DNA of 64,000 nucleotides from Arthrobacter sp. MAHUQ-56 (lineage in GTDB: Bacteria; Actinomycetota; Actinomycetes; Actinomycetales; Micrococcaceae): contig NZ_JAIFZQ010000020.1 in assembly GCF_019710585.1 (NCBI RefSeq), positions 973,507 through 1,037,506 of the forward strand. Direction: 5' to 3'. A program made the position numbers and the translations under genes. This document shows, piece after piece, positions 37,660-46,656 of the stretch; position 1 is the first letter of the stretch; every line of letters starts with the position of its first letter. The notes under the pieces were generated by a model, which worked only from the letters and a program-made list of their open reading frames with translations, was not told the DNA's origin and did no database searches.

Positions 37660-37672
37660 TCGGGCGTCCCCA

Positions 37673-37678
37673 TAGAAT
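37673..37678 (+). promoter_or_regulatory. Leaderless -10 of clpS
   Basis: TAGAAT ends 6 nt before ATG 37685. Together with the pncB box it forms an inverted TCTAT-N11-ATAGA arrangement. Confidence 0.6.
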
Positions 37679-37684
37679 GGACAG

Positions 37685-38068
37685 ATGACCATAAGCGTTG
37701 CGCCCGGCCCTGATACACAGGAGGGCATCCGGACCGGCACAGCAGAGTCCACCGACTCGCTGACCGCGCCGGACATCCCCTGGAACCTGGTGATCTGGAA
37801 CGATCCCGTCAATCTCATGAGCTACGTCAGTTACGTGTTCCAAAGCTACTTTGGCTACTCCGAAAGCAAAGCCAACAAGCTGATGATGGAAGTCCACAAG
37901 AAGGGCCGCTCCATCGTGGCCTCGGGCAGCAAGGAACAGGTGGAGCGGCACGCGGTGGCGATGCACGGCTTCGGCCTGTGGGCCACGGTGGAGAAGGCAA
38001 GCGGCGGCCACAGCGGCAATTCAGGCAAGTCCGGCGGCCCGGGCCAGGGCAAGGGGAAACGTGGCTAA
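37685..38068 (+). CDS. clpS: ATP-dependent Clp protease adaptor ClpS
   Basis: N-end rule adaptor that delivers substrates to ClpC/ClpAP. It has 127 residues. The core, PWNLVIWNDPVNLMSYV (with substrate-pocket Asn/Asp), YVFQSYFGYSESKANKLM and VHKKGRSIVASG, is complete. The N-terminal 38 residues and the Gly/Ser/Lys-rich C-terminus are extended compared with the ~105-residue standard. It overlaps DUF2017 by 8 bases. Confidence 0.95.
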   Translation: MTISVAPGPDTQEGIRTGTAESTDSLTAPDIPWNLVIWNDPVNLMSYVSYVFQSYFGYSESKANKLMMEVHKKGRSIVASGSKEQVERHAVAMHGFGLWATVEKASGGHSGNSGKSGGPGQGKGKRG

Positions 38069-38627
38069 GGCATTCAAATACGGGCTCAAGGGCATCACCG
38101 GCTACCTGGAACCGGCCGAACGGGACCTGCTGCGCAGCCTGATCGACGACGTCATCTCCATGCTCCAGCCCGAGGAACGCACCGGGCAGGACCCGCTGGC
38201 GGCACTGATCGGCCTGGACATGGACGTGGCCGAGCCCACGGACCGTGCCGTCCGGCGTTTGCTGCCTAACGTGGTGAAGGACGACGGCGCGGCCAGCCTT
38301 GAGTTCCGCCAGCTCACCGAGCGTTCGCTGCGGGAAACGAAGATCGGGGCCCTGCGCGCAGCCGCCCTGGACCTGGACAAGGACGAGATCGTGCTGACGC
38401 CCGAGGGGGCACGGCACTGGTCCATGGCGCTGAACGATGTGCGGCTGGTCCTGGCCGAACGGCTGGACATCAGGGATGAAGCCGACGCGGAGCACGTCCA
38501 CCGGATGCAGGACTGGTCCCAGGCCGAGGATGTGGAGAGCTACCTGGCGCTGGTGTACAACTTCACCACGTGGCTGCAGGAGTCCCTGGTCCAGGCCATG
38601 CTGCAGTCGCTGGAATCCCGGCGTTGA
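38061..38627 (+). CDS. DUF2017 protein
   Basis: 188-residue mostly helical protein found next to clpS across actinobacteria (Rv1332 position in mycobacteria). It shows FKYGLKGITGYLEPAERDLLRSL, RLLPNVVKDDGAASLEFRQL and VESYLALVYNFTTWLQESLV. Function unknown. The overlap with clpS suggests a role in the same proteolysis pathway, as inference. No membrane segments. Confidence 0.85.
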   Translation: MAKAFKYGLKGITGYLEPAERDLLRSLIDDVISMLQPEERTGQDPLAALIGLDMDVAEPTDRAVRRLLPNVVKDDGAASLEFRQLTERSLRETKIGALRAAALDLDKDEIVLTPEGARHWSMALNDVRLVLAERLDIRDEADAEHVHRMQDWSQAEDVESYLALVYNFTTWLQESLVQAMLQSLESRR

Positions 38628-38732
38628 GCAACGGCAGTTGCCGTTCCCGGGGTCCTTGTGACAGATCAGACACGAGTTGCAGGCCACAAGATGATGCCTG
38701 ACACATCGGGGAGCACCTATCCTCGAATAATC

Positions 38733-39764
38733 ATGACAACAGCCTCGAGCATGGACCCGTCAGCGCGAACTGAACCGGCGCCCGCGGCCGGCGACCTTCC
38801 GGCCGCCGCCCTGGCAACCCGGCCCATCGGCGTCTTCGACTCCGGAGTTGGCGGCCTGACCGTGGCCCGCTCCATCATCGACCAGCTCCCCAACGAGTCG
38901 ATCCTCTACGTGGGGGACACCGCCCACGGGCCGTACGGCCCCCTTCCCATCGCGGAGGTGCGCGCCAACGCCCTGGGCGTGATGGACGAACTGGTGGACT
39001 CCGGAGTCAAGCTGCTGACCATCGCCTGCAACTCGGCGTCGGCCGCTGTTCTGCGCGACGCCCGTGAGCGGTACACGGCCAAGTACGGCATCCCGGTGAT
39101 CGAAGTGATCCAGCCCGCGGTGCGGCGTGCGGTCGCCGCCACCCGCACCGGCAAGGTGGGCGTCATCGGCACCTCCGCCACCGTGGGTTCGCGCGCCTAC
39201 GAGGACACGTTCGCCGCAGCCCCGGACCTCGACATCACCTCCGTGGCGTGCCCCGAGTTCGTCAGCTACGTGGAAGCCGGGATCACCACCGGCCCGGCCT
39301 TGCTCGCCGTCGCGGAGGAATACCTGGCACCGCTGAAGGCCGCCGCCGTGGACACGGTGGTCCTGGGCTGCACCCACTACCCCCTGCTGACTGGCGTGAT
39401 CTCGTACGTGATGGGCGCCGACGTCACGCTCGTCTCCAGCGCCGAGGAAACCGCCAAGGACGTCTACCGCGCCCTGGCCACCCACAACCTCCAGCGCACC
39501 TCTGAAGCGCCGCCCGAGCACCACTTCGTGGCCACCGGCGACGCCGGGCAGTTCGAGGCACTGGCCCGCCGGTTCCTTGGCCCCGAGGTGCTGTCCGTCC
39601 GCCACGTCGACCACGTGGCGGCCCAGTACCCCACCGGCAGCCTGGCCCGCATCACCCCCGAGATGATCGCGGCAGCCCAAAGTGCCCGGCAGCGCCCCCG
39701 CATCTCGAACTTCGTGGGCGGCGGCCTCGCAAATTCCGGCCGCGCCGGGGGACCTGCCCTGTGA
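38733..39764 (+). CDS. murI: Glutamate racemase
   Basis: Makes D-glutamate for peptidoglycan. It has 343 residues from ATG 38733, with about 50 extra N-terminal residues. The catalytic Cys pair is visible: [13 protein letters not shown] and [24 protein letters not shown] and DTAHGPYG are substrate motifs. A longer form from ATG 38658 is possible, and ATG 38751 shorter. TATCCT at 38718-38723 is a possible -10 close to the start. Its stop overlaps the next GTG. Confidence 0.95.
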   Translation: MTTASSMDPSARTEPAPAAGDLPAAALATRPIGVFDSGVGGLTVARSIIDQLPNESILYVGDTAHGPYGPLPIAEVRANALGVMDELVDSGVKLLTIACNSASAAVLRDARERYTAKYGIPVIEVIQPAVRRAVAATRTGKVGVIGTSATVGSRAYEDTFAAAPDLDITSVACPEFVSYVEAGITTGPALLAVAEEYLAPLKAAAVDTVVLGCTHYPLLTGVISYVMGADVTLVSSAEETAKDVYRALATHNLQRTSEAPPEHHFVATGDAGQFEALARRFLGPEVLSVRHVDHVAAQYPTGSLARITPEMIAAAQSARQRPRISNFVGGGLANSGRAGGPAL

Positions 39765-40558
39765 AGCTGACCATTGTGGGGTGCACGGGCTCGTTCCCCG
39801 GGCCCGGCTCCCCGGCGTCGTGCTACCTGCTGACCGCCACCGACGGCGAGCGGACGTGGAAGGTGGTGATGGACCTTGGCAGCGGGGCACTGGGGGCCAT
39901 CCAGCGCTACACCGACCTGGAGGACATCGACGCGATCTTCCTCACCCACCTGCACCCGGACCACTGCATGGACCTGTGCGGCCTGCATGTGGCCATCCGC
40001 TGGAAGCCCGGCGGCTGGGGACGCGGCCGGATTCCCGTCTGGGGCCCCGCGGCCACGGCGGACAGGATGGCCACCGCGTACGGCCTGGACCTGGACCCCG
40101 GGATGCACGAGGAGTTCGACTTCACCAACTGGGCGGAGCGGAAGCCCGTCACCGTGGGACCCTTCACCGTCACCCCGTACGCGGTGAACCATCCCATCGA
40201 GGAGGCCTACGCGCTGCGCGTGGACGTGGCGGAGCCCGGCAAGGACGGGACCCCGGTCCACCGGACGCTGACGTACTCGGGCGACACCGACTCCTGTCCC
40301 GGGCTTGAGGAAGCGGCCAGGGACGCCGACCTGTTCCTGTGCGAGGCGGCCTTCGAGGAAGGCAGGGACAGCGACATCAAGGACGTCCACCTTACGGGCA
40401 AGCGGGCGGGCGAGGCCGCCGCTGCCGCCGGTGCGCGCCGCCTGCTGCTGACCCATATCCCCGTCTGGACGTCCCAAACCACCGTCATGGCGGAGGCCCG
40501 CCCGGTCTTCCCCGGTGACGTGGCCGTTGCCGTGGCGGGCGTGCACTACACGATCTAG
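39761..40558 (+). CDS. Metallo-beta-lactamase fold hydrolase (Rv1339-like phosphodiesterase)
   Basis: 265 residues. The metal motif is [13 protein letters not shown], followed by [26 protein letters not shown] and a final [11 protein letters not shown]. By gene order (murI-here-rph-rdgB) and sequence it corresponds to mycobacterial Rv1339, reported as an atypical class II cyclic-nucleotide phosphodiesterase. Assignment of cAMP hydrolysis here is inference from that. GTGA overlap with murI gives coupled translation. Confidence 0.85.
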   Translation: MKLTIVGCTGSFPGPGSPASCYLLTATDGERTWKVVMDLGSGALGAIQRYTDLEDIDAIFLTHLHPDHCMDLCGLHVAIRWKPGGWGRGRIPVWGPAATADRMATAYGLDLDPGMHEEFDFTNWAERKPVTVGPFTVTPYAVNHPIEEAYALRVDVAEPGKDGTPVHRTLTYSGDTDSCPGLEEAARDADLFLCEAAFEEGRDSDIKDVHLTGKRAGEAAAAAGARRLLLTHIPVWTSQTTVMAEARPVFPGDVAVAVAGVHYTI

Positions 40559-40606
40559 GGGCTGCTCCTGCAGGGTGCCCCGCGCGCCGCCCGGGCGGCC
40601 ACTCGA

Positions 40607-40612
40607 TAAGCT
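40607..40612 (+). promoter_or_regulatory. Leaderless -10 of rph
   Basis: TAAGCT ends 6 nt before ATG 40619. The perfect palindrome GCCGCCCGGGCGGC lies just upstream at 40586-40599. Confidence 0.5.
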
Positions 40613-40618
40613 AAAGGC

Positions 40619-41377
40619 ATGACATCTGAAGCAACAGCAGTGCCCATCGTGCGCGCCGACGGCCGTGCCCCCGACCAGCTCCGGCCCATCAGCATCACCC
40701 GCGGATGGTCCAACCAGGCTGAGGGATCGGCACTGATCGAATTCGGCAACACCCGGGTGCTGTGCACGGCCTCCCTGACCGCCGGAGTTCCGCGCTGGCT
40801 CAAGGGCGAAGGCCGCGGCTGGGTCACCGCCGAATATGCCATGCTGCCGCGCGCCACCAACACCCGCTCCGACCGGGAATCCGTCAAGGGAAAGATCGGC
40901 GGCCGCACCCACGAGATCTCGCGCCTGATCGGCCGGTCGCTGCGCTCCATCATCGACACCAAGGCCCTGGGCGAAAACACCATAGTCCTGGACTGCGATG
41001 TCCTGCAGGCCGACGGCGGCACGCGCACGGCCGCGATCACCGGCGCCTACGTGGCGCTGGCCGACGCCATCCGCTTCGCGCGCGAGGCCAAGCTGATCGC
41101 CAAGAACGCACAGCCCCTCCTGGATACCATTGCCGCCGTTTCGGTGGGCATCATCGACGGCGTCCCCATGCTGGACCTGCCGTACGTCGAGGACGTGCGG
41201 GCCGAGACCGACATGAACGTCGTGGTCACCGGCTCGGGCAAGTTCGTCGAGGTGCAGGGGACCGCCGAGGGCGCCCCGTTCGACCGCGAGGAGCTGAACC
41301 AGCTGCTGGACCTGGCCCTGCTGGGCACCACGCAGCTGGCAGCGATCCAGCGCGAAACCCTGGCGGACACCCTGTGA
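40619..41377 (+). CDS. rph: Ribonuclease PH
   Basis: Phosphorolytic 3'-exoribonuclease that trims tRNA 3' ends. It has 252 residues. [44 protein letters not shown] in parts, and [20 protein letters not shown] are the conserved core, and [18 protein letters not shown] follows. The N-terminus and the C-terminal RETLADTL are typical. It overlaps rdgB by 4 bases. Confidence 0.96.
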   Translation: MTSEATAVPIVRADGRAPDQLRPISITRGWSNQAEGSALIEFGNTRVLCTASLTAGVPRWLKGEGRGWVTAEYAMLPRATNTRSDRESVKGKIGGRTHEISRLIGRSLRSIIDTKALGENTIVLDCDVLQADGGTRTAAITGAYVALADAIRFAREAKLIAKNAQPLLDTIAAVSVGIIDGVPMLDLPYVEDVRAETDMNVVVTGSGKFVEVQGTAEGAPFDREELNQLLDLALLGTTQLAAIQRETLADTL

Positions 41378-42021
41378 GCGTCCCTGCTGCGCGGCTGGTG
41401 CTCGCCACCCACAACAAGGGCAAGCTCCGCGAACTGAGGGAACTGCTGCGCGGGCAGGTGCCCGGGCTCGACGTCGACACCCAGGTGGTGGATGCAGCGG
41501 CGGCGGGTGCGCCCGACGTCGCCGAAACCGGCGTCACCTTCGCCGAGAATTCGCTGCTGAAGGCGCGTGCGGTGGCCGGTGCCACGGGCCTGGTGGCCAT
41601 CGCCGACGACTCCGGCCTGGCGGTGGACGTCATGGGTGGCGCCCCCGGAATCTTCTCCGCACGCTGGGCCGGGCGCCACGGTGACGACGCTGCCAACCTG
41701 GAGCTCCTGCTGAACCAGCTCTCCGACGTGCCGGACGCGCACCGCGGGGCAGCGTTCGTCTGCGCGGCGGCCCTCGCGGTGCCCGGGAACGCCGGCGGCC
41801 CGGGGCATGAAGTGGTGGAGTACGGCCAGCTGGAAGGGTTCCTCCTGCGGGAGCCCCGGGGGGAGGGCGGCTTCGGCTACGACCCCGTGCTCCAGCCGGC
41901 CGGCGAGGACCGCAGTTGCGCGGAACTGTCCGCCGAGGAAAAGAACGCCATCAGCCACCGCGGGAAAGCCTTCCGTGCGTTGCTTCCGTCCATTGTGGCG
42001 GCGCTACAGGCCGCGGAGTAG
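41374..42021 (+). CDS. rdgB: XTP/dITP diphosphatase (RdgB/HAM1)
   Basis: House-cleaning pyrophosphatase that removes dITP, XTP and related non-canonical NTPs. It has 215 residues from a GTG overlapping the rph stop. [52 protein letters not shown] and [11 protein letters not shown] match the family. An Ala/Gly-rich insertion ([13 protein letters not shown]) is present near residue 145. A strong terminator follows. Confidence 0.95.
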   Translation: MSVPAARLVLATHNKGKLRELRELLRGQVPGLDVDTQVVDAAAAGAPDVAETGVTFAENSLLKARAVAGATGLVAIADDSGLAVDVMGGAPGIFSARWAGRHGDDAANLELLLNQLSDVPDAHRGAAFVCAAALAVPGNAGGPGHEVVEYGQLEGFLLREPRGEGGFGYDPVLQPAGEDRSCAELSAEEKNAISHRGKAFRALLPSIVAALQAAE

Positions 42022-42031
42022 GAACACAAAA

Positions 42032-42058
42032 GGTGCGCGCCCGTCGTGGGCGCGCACC
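42032..42058 (+). terminator. Terminator between rdgB and the DedA gene
   Basis: GGTGCGCGCCC and GGGCGCGCACC form an 11-bp perfect stem around GTCGT. It lies 10 bases after the rdgB stop, between convergent genes. On the minus strand a short T-rich run (CCTTTTGTG) follows, so it may terminate both. Confidence 0.8.
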
Positions 42059-42082
42059 CTGTGCGCTGTTAGTGGGAAGCGG

Positions 42083-42892
42083 CTACTCCTGGCGGGTGCC
42101 GTGGATATTGCGCGGAGTCTTGCGCTCCTCCTCCGGCGCGTGCTCTTCGATGTACTCGTCCACGGCGTCGGTGCCGTAGGCGCGGGCCTGGCGCTTGGCG
42201 GACAGCCCGCGCAGGACCTCGATGCCGATGGGGATCACCGAGACCAGCACGATGGCGATGAAGATGATGTCCAGGTTGTCGCGGACCCACGGGACCTTGT
42301 CGCCCAGCAGGTAGCCGAGCAGCGTGACGCCGCCGCCCCAGAGGACTGCGCCGATGACGTTGTAGAGGAAGAACTTCTTCCTGCTCATCTGCGCGACGCC
42401 CACGATCACCGGAACGAAGGTGCGGATGATGGGCACGAAGCGGGCCAGGATCAGGGCTTTGCCGCCGTGCTTTTCGAAGAACGCGTGGGCGTTCTCAACG
42501 TTTTCCCGCTTGAACAGCCTCGAGTTGGGTTTGTTGAAGATGGCCGGTCCGGCCTTGGACCCGATCAGGTAGCCCGTCTGGTTGCCGATGATGGCCGAGA
42601 CCACGATCAGCAGGGCCAGCAGCCACACGTTGAACTTGATGGTGTCCGTAGCCACCAGCAGGCCCGCGGTGAACAGCATGGAATCGCCCGGCAGGAAGAA
42701 TCCCACCAGCAGGCCGGTCTCCGCAAAAACGATCCCGCACACCAGCAGGACCACCCAGGGTGCAAGGGCGGGATCGGCCAGGAACACCTGGGGGTTCAGC
42801 CAGTCGGGGAGGAAGGAGGCCAGCTGCGGCTGGACCGGTCCCGCACCGCCCAGCATGGACACAGCGAGGTCGTTCATTACAGGAAAGTTCAC
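42083..42892 (-). CDS. DedA family membrane protein
   Basis: 269 residues from GTG 42892, the start indicated by a TACCCT 6 bases upstream; ATG 42877 (264 residues) is the alternative. About five to six helices. The DedA core is visible: ETGLLVGFFLPGDSML with acidic/Pro motif, IGNQTGYLIGSKAG and RFVPIIRTFVPVIVG. The tail is charged and Pro/Glu-rich. DedA/UptA relatives flip polyprenyl phosphate or PE; the substrate here is unassigned. Confidence 0.9.
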   Translation of the reverse strand: MNFPVMNDLAVSMLGGAGPVQPQLASFLPDWLNPQVFLADPALAPWVVLLVCGIVFAETGLLVGFFLPGDSMLFTAGLLVATDTIKFNVWLLALLIVVSAIIGNQTGYLIGSKAGPAIFNKPNSRLFKRENVENAHAFFEKHGGKALILARFVPIIRTFVPVIVGVAQMSRKKFFLYNVIGAVLWGGGVTLLGYLLGDKVPWVRDNLDIIFIAIVLVSVIPIGIEVLRGLSAKRQARAYGTDAVDEYIEEHAPEEERKTPRNIHGTRQE

Positions 42893-42898
42893 CCCTCA

Positions 42899-42904
42899 AG
42901 GGTA
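42899..42904 (-). promoter_or_regulatory. Leaderless -10 of the DedA gene
   Basis: TACCCT on the minus strand ends 6 nt before GTG 42892. Confidence 0.45.
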
Positions 42905-42946
42905 CTTGACGGGCCTGTGCGTCCCGGGCTGCGCCGCTTCCGGCGG

Positions 42947-42952
42947 TAAGGT
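42947..42952 (+). promoter_or_regulatory. Leaderless -10 of the exonuclease gene
   Basis: TAAGGT ends 7 nt before GTG 42960, supporting that start over GTG 42951. Confidence 0.45.
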
Positions 42953-42959
42953 GGGGGCC

Positions 42960-44003
42960 GTGGGTTTGGACTTTACGGCGATTGACTTCGAAACAGCGAA
43001 CGGCTTCCGGGGCTCCCCGTGTTCAGTGGGACTGACGAAGGTCAGGGGCGGGAAGATCGTGGCCGAAGCATCCTGGCTGATGCGCCCGCCGGCCAGCTAC
43101 GACCACTTCGACCACCACAACGTGCGCATCCACGGGATCACTCCCGCCGACGTGGCAGGGCAGCCCCGCTTCGGGGAGCTGTTCCCGGAGATTGGGGCCT
43201 TCATCGGCGATGACGTCCTCGCCGCCCACAACGCAGCGTTCGACCTCGGGGTGATCCGCTCCGCACTGGAAGTCTCCGGCCTGCCCGGTCCCGCCTACGA
43301 CTATGTCTGCACGGTCATGCTGTCCCGGCGCTGCTACTCGCTGGTGTCCAACTCGCTGCCGTTCGCCGCGGAGGAGGCCGGCGTGCCGCTGGTCAACCAC
43401 CACGACGCCGCCGAGGATGCCCGGGCCTGCGCCGGCATCCTGATCGACATCGCCGCCCGCAACGGCGCCAACAGCATCGCCGAACTCTACCTGTCCCTGG
43501 GCTTGGCCATGCCGCGGCAGCAGGCGTTCGATCCGGCCACCGGCAGCCTCTCAAAGCCCAGCCTTGCCGCCATGTCCGGTGCCGCCGGCACCGGGGCGGC
43601 GCTGGTGCGCCGGTTCCAGTCCGGCTGGCCGGAAGAGGGGCTGAACCCGGACCCCGACCCCGACGCCGAGCCCGGCCATCCGCTGTACGGCCAGACCGTC
43701 GTCTTCACCGGTCAGTTGTCCATTGCCCGTCCCGATGCGAAACAGCGTTCGGCGCGCTGCGGCGCCCGGACGGAAAGCCGCGTGACCGGCCGCACCACCG
43801 TCCTGGTGGTGGGCGACGGGTTCGTCGCCGCCGACCTGCGCTCCGGCCGCCTGACCGGCAAAGCGCGGCGCGTCCTTGAGCTCCACGAGCGGGGACAGGC
43901 GATCGAGGTGCTGTCCGAGGGGGAGTTCCTGCAGATGGTTGGCGGATCGCAGGACGGGTCATCCGGCGCAACAAATCTTTGCGTCCCGGCCGCCGCCTCC
44001 TAG
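42960..44003 (+). CDS. DEDDh exonuclease with BRCT domain
   Basis: 347 residues. The exonuclease domain (about 1-170) keeps the DnaQ-type residues: FTAIDFETANG, AHNAAFDLGVIRSAL and NHHDAAEDARACA. After a linker with DPDPDAEPGH comes a C-terminal BRCT domain (about 240-330): LYGQTVVFTGQL and GRTTVLVVGDGF. DnaQ-BRCT proteins occur widely in actinobacteria and probably take part in repair. It is divergent from the DedA gene. Confidence 0.88.
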   Translation: MGLDFTAIDFETANGFRGSPCSVGLTKVRGGKIVAEASWLMRPPASYDHFDHHNVRIHGITPADVAGQPRFGELFPEIGAFIGDDVLAAHNAAFDLGVIRSALEVSGLPGPAYDYVCTVMLSRRCYSLVSNSLPFAAEEAGVPLVNHHDAAEDARACAGILIDIAARNGANSIAELYLSLGLAMPRQQAFDPATGSLSKPSLAAMSGAAGTGAALVRRFQSGWPEEGLNPDPDPDAEPGHPLYGQTVVFTGQLSIARPDAKQRSARCGARTESRVTGRTTVLVVGDGFVAADLRSGRLTGKARRVLELHERGQAIEVLSEGEFLQMVGGSQDGSSGATNLCVPAAAS

Positions 44004-44006
44004 CCT
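44001..44006 (+). promoter_or_regulatory. Leaderless -10 of the DUF4395 gene
   Basis: TAGCCT ends 6 nt before ATG 44013. Its first three bases are the stop codon of the exonuclease gene. Confidence 0.45.
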
Positions 44007-44012
44007 TGCCTC

Positions 44013-44492
44013 ATGGGCACCCTGTTCGCTTTTCCCAATCCCGTCAACGAGTACGCAGCCCGTGTGACGGCGGGGCTTGTCGTGCTGCTGGCCGTCGTTA
44101 CCGCCGCCACCGGCTCCCTTTGGGGTCTGCTCGCCATCGCCGTCGGATTCTGGCTGCGCGTGCTGTTCGGCCCGCGGATCTCGCCCCTGGCCCTGCTGTC
44201 GGTGAAAGTCATCACACCGCGCCTGGGAAAGGTGAAGCTGGTGCCCGGGCCGCCAAAGCGCTTCGCCCAGGGGATCGGCGCCGCGGTGTCCACCGCCGCC
44301 CTGCTCCTGCTTTCCTCAGGTGCGGCCCCGGCAGCCTGGACCCTGCTGGGGATCCTGGTGGTCGCGGCCTCCCTGGAAGCGTTTGCCGGCTTCTGCCTCG
44401 GATGCACCATCTTCGGATTCCTGCAGCGCCGGGGCGTCATCCCGGAGGACGTCTGCGAGGCGTGCAACAACATCAGCCTTCGCCGGTCGTAA
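44013..44492 (+). CDS. DUF4395 membrane protein
   Basis: 159 residues. It has four membrane helices and the family pattern PNPVNEYAARVTAGLVV, FGPRISPLALLSVKVITPRL, PPKRFAQGIGAAVSTAALL and the Cys-rich tail FAGFCLGCTIFGFL, EDVCEACNNISLRR. Often found near thioredoxin-like or rhodanese genes elsewhere, but none is adjacent here. The last 20 bases overlap the end of the gene on the other strand. Confidence 0.85.
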   Translation: MGTLFAFPNPVNEYAARVTAGLVVLLAVVTAATGSLWGLLAIAVGFWLRVLFGPRISPLALLSVKVITPRLGKVKLVPGPPKRFAQGIGAAVSTAALLLLSSGAAPAAWTLLGILVVAASLEAFAGFCLGCTIFGFLQRRGVIPEDVCEACNNISLRRS

Positions 44493-45486
44493 CCCCCACC
44501 AGCTGGTCCGCCATGCCCCGGACCACCTCGGCGGCCTCCAGCACCTCCAGCCATTGGACCGGCAGGCAGTCCTCCCCGTAGCTGGCCCCCAGGATGCTGC
44601 CAGTCAGGGCGCCGGCCGTGTCCCGTGCGCTGCCGTGGCTCACCGCGAGCGCCACAGCCTCGCTGAAGTGCTGTGACGGCAGGGTGCCGCCACCCGGCGG
44701 GATGGTTGCCAGTGCCGAGTAAAGCGCGACGGCGAGGACTTCTTCCGCTGCCTCACCCCCGCCCAACGCCTCAGCCAGTTCCCCGGGCGCATGGGCTGAG
44801 CCTGCGAGGCGGAGGGCGGCCTCCAGCCGTTGCGGCAGTTCCGGTGCCACATCAGGGAGGCCGGCCGCGTGCGCCGTGACGGCCTCGGCGGCGGCCCGCA
44901 ACTCTTCGCCGGACACCAGGCGGTGGATCAGGAGGCTGAAGATTCCGGCACTCTGGCGGGCGGCGGGATGCCCGTGCGTCAGCGCGGCGGCGTCCACGCT
45001 CAACTTGTAGACGGCGTCGGGCGCAATGTGCGGCACCAGGCCGAACGGCGCCGAACGCATCACCGTTCCGCGGCCCCTCGACGAAGGATTGACGGGCCTG
45101 GCTGCAGTGCCCATTTCGCCGGTGGCGAGGCCGGAGATGCAGTCCTGCTCCGGATCCCGGCGCCGGCGCAGGACCTCGTTGCCGTCGATCCAACGGGGCT
45201 GGGGGACCGGCGCGGAAGGCCCCGCGTCCTCGCCCTGGGTTGCAAGCCAGCGCAGGTACGCCAGCCACAGGCACGCGTTGACGTCGGCGCCCACTCCCGC
45301 GTTGGCCCATTCCAAGGCTTCCACGAGCCCGTCCACGGTGTAGAGGGTCAGCTGGGTGTCGTCGGAGAACAGGCCGCCCGGAACGTCCACCGCGTAGCCC
45401 GCCGCATCCCCGAGCGCTCCGCCCAGAAGGCAGCCGTGGATGCGGGACTTCACGGTTGGCGCGGGGACGGGGTGATCAGTACTCAT
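44473..45486 (-). CDS. ADP-ribosylglycohydrolase family protein (DraG/ARH-like)
   Basis: 337 residues, likely removes ADP-ribose from proteins or hydrolyses related glycosides. GALGDAAGYAVD, FSDDTQLTLYTVDGL, LTHGHPAARQSAG and HGSARDTAGALTGSILGASYGE carry the conserved Asp/Thr metal ligands of the fold. No partner ADP-ribosyltransferase is visible nearby. TAAATT ends 6 bases before the ATG. The 3' end overlaps DUF4395 by 20 bases. Confidence 0.88.
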   Translation of the reverse strand: MSTDHPVPAPTVKSRIHGCLLGGALGDAAGYAVDVPGGLFSDDTQLTLYTVDGLVEALEWANAGVGADVNACLWLAYLRWLATQGEDAGPSAPVPQPRWIDGNEVLRRRRDPEQDCISGLATGEMGTAARPVNPSSRGRGTVMRSAPFGLVPHIAPDAVYKLSVDAAALTHGHPAARQSAGIFSLLIHRLVSGEELRAAAEAVTAHAAGLPDVAPELPQRLEAALRLAGSAHAPGELAEALGGGEAAEEVLAVALYSALATIPPGGGTLPSQHFSEAVALAVSHGSARDTAGALTGSILGASYGEDCLPVQWLEVLEAAEVVRGMADQLVGVTTGEG

Positions 45487-45492
45487 GCAGTA

Positions 45493-45498
45493 AATTTA
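45493..45498 (-). promoter_or_regulatory. Leaderless -10 of the ADP-ribosylglycohydrolase gene
   Basis: TAAATT on the minus strand ends 6 nt before ATG 45486. Confidence 0.5.
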
Positions 45499-45640
45499 CC
45501 GTGGCGGCCGCACCCGCCCTTCGCGGCACCGGGCGTGCCGCCCTTTCCAGCAGGTGTCCAGCAAACGCACAGCCTGGGATGGAATACTGCTGGGGCTGCC
45601 CGGCGCAGCCCTGAAACCACCCCCGACTGAAGGTTCCACC

Positions 45641-46585
45641 ATGAGCACCCTTGTTCCCGGCCGTGACATACAGCAGCCAGGCGCCCCGGCTGCCACGCAG
45701 CCCGCGCTGCTGCCCCGGCTGTCGGCCGAGGCCTTCGGCAGCCTCTTCCTGGCAGTGGCCGGACTGGGCGTGCCGCTGTTCAGCATTCCGCAGTCCAGTC
45801 CCGTCCCGGCCGCCCTGGCCGCCGGCCTTGCAGTGACCGCCGCGATGCTGGCGTTCGGCCACCTTTCGGGCGGCCACTTCAACCCGGCCATCACCCTCGG
45901 ACACCTCCTGGCCGGCAGGATCCGCGCCGGCGCGGCAGCAGCCTACGTCCTTGCCCAGGCCGTGGGTGCGCTGCTCGGCGCCCTGGCCCTGTTCGGGATC
46001 CTCAGCACGCTTCCCGGCATCCAGGACAGCAGGACCGCCTTCGACACCGTCGCCGCGGGTTTTGGCGAACACTCCATCATCCAGGCGCCGATGGCCGCAG
46101 TGCTGCTCCTGGAGGTCCTGGGGGCGGCCATCATCGTGGCCGTCTTCCTTGGCGCGGCCGGACGGGACGGCGGCCTGCGCACCGTGGCACCGGTCGCCGT
46201 CGGACTCTCCTTTGCGGCGCTCCTGCAGCTGGGCCAGTCGGTGGGCAACCTGCCGTTCAACCCCGCGCGCGCCCTGGCTTCGGCAGTGTTCAGCTCCGGC
46301 TGGGCCCTGGAGCAGCTGTGGGTATTCCTTGCGGCGCCCCTGCTGGGGGCAGCCCTTGCAGGGCTGGTCTTCCGCGGTGCCGCAACAGCCGCCGAGGCAG
46401 GTTCCGGGCAGGCCGTGCGGGTGGAAACCGCCGGGAGCGGCACCGGGGATGGCCACGCGGGCAGCATTGACGACGACGGCCTGGATGCGGACGTGGAAGA
46501 ACTTACCCAGGACGCGCGCACCGACCGGGACAAGGCGGCGGGCGCGAGTGAGGCACAGGAGTTTTTCGAGGGCAAACGGCAATGA
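45641..46585 (+). CDS. Aquaporin (MIP family)
   Basis: 314 residues with six membrane helices. Both NPA boxes are present: GGHFNPAITLGHLLAGR and LPFNPARALASAVF. The C-terminal 75 residues are acidic, Gly/Glu/Asp-rich, much longer than in a standard ~230-residue aquaporin. GAAGG lies 7 bases before the ATG at 45641; an upstream ATG in frame is at 45554. Water versus glycerol cannot be fixed from sequence. Confidence 0.88.
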   Translation: MSTLVPGRDIQQPGAPAATQPALLPRLSAEAFGSLFLAVAGLGVPLFSIPQSSPVPAALAAGLAVTAAMLAFGHLSGGHFNPAITLGHLLAGRIRAGAAAAYVLAQAVGALLGALALFGILSTLPGIQDSRTAFDTVAAGFGEHSIIQAPMAAVLLLEVLGAAIIVAVFLGAAGRDGGLRTVAPVAVGLSFAALLQLGQSVGNLPFNPARALASAVFSSGWALEQLWVFLAAPLLGAALAGLVFRGAATAAEAGSGQAVRVETAGSGTGDGHAGSIDDDGLDADVEELTQDARTDRDKAAGASEAQEFFEGKRQ

Positions 46586-46644
46586 CGGCTGCGGCGCCGG
46601 CATGAGGCCGGTGAGCCGGTGTCAACACTGTCAGTGGCTGCCGA

Positions 46645-46650
46645 TAGCTT
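46645..46650 (+). promoter_or_regulatory. Leaderless promoter of sbcD
   Basis: TAGCTT ends 6 nt before ATG 46657. TCAACA at 46622-46627 may be a -35 box at 17 bp spacing. Confidence 0.5.
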
Positions 46651-46656
46651 AGGAAT

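Noticed and set aside
37640..37662. NrtR half-site in front of pncB
   Set aside because: GAGTGACTTT resembles one arm of the nad palindrome, but there is no matching second arm.
40586..40599. GCCGCCCGGGCGGC palindrome before rph as operator
   Set aside because: A GC-only palindrome of this size is expected by chance in such DNA; kept only as a note in the promoter entry.
44473..45486. ADP-ribosylglycohydrolase as antitoxin of a DarTG-like toxin-antitoxin pair
   Set aside because: No ADP-ribosyltransferase toxin lies next to it; the neighbour is a DUF4395 membrane protein on the other strand.
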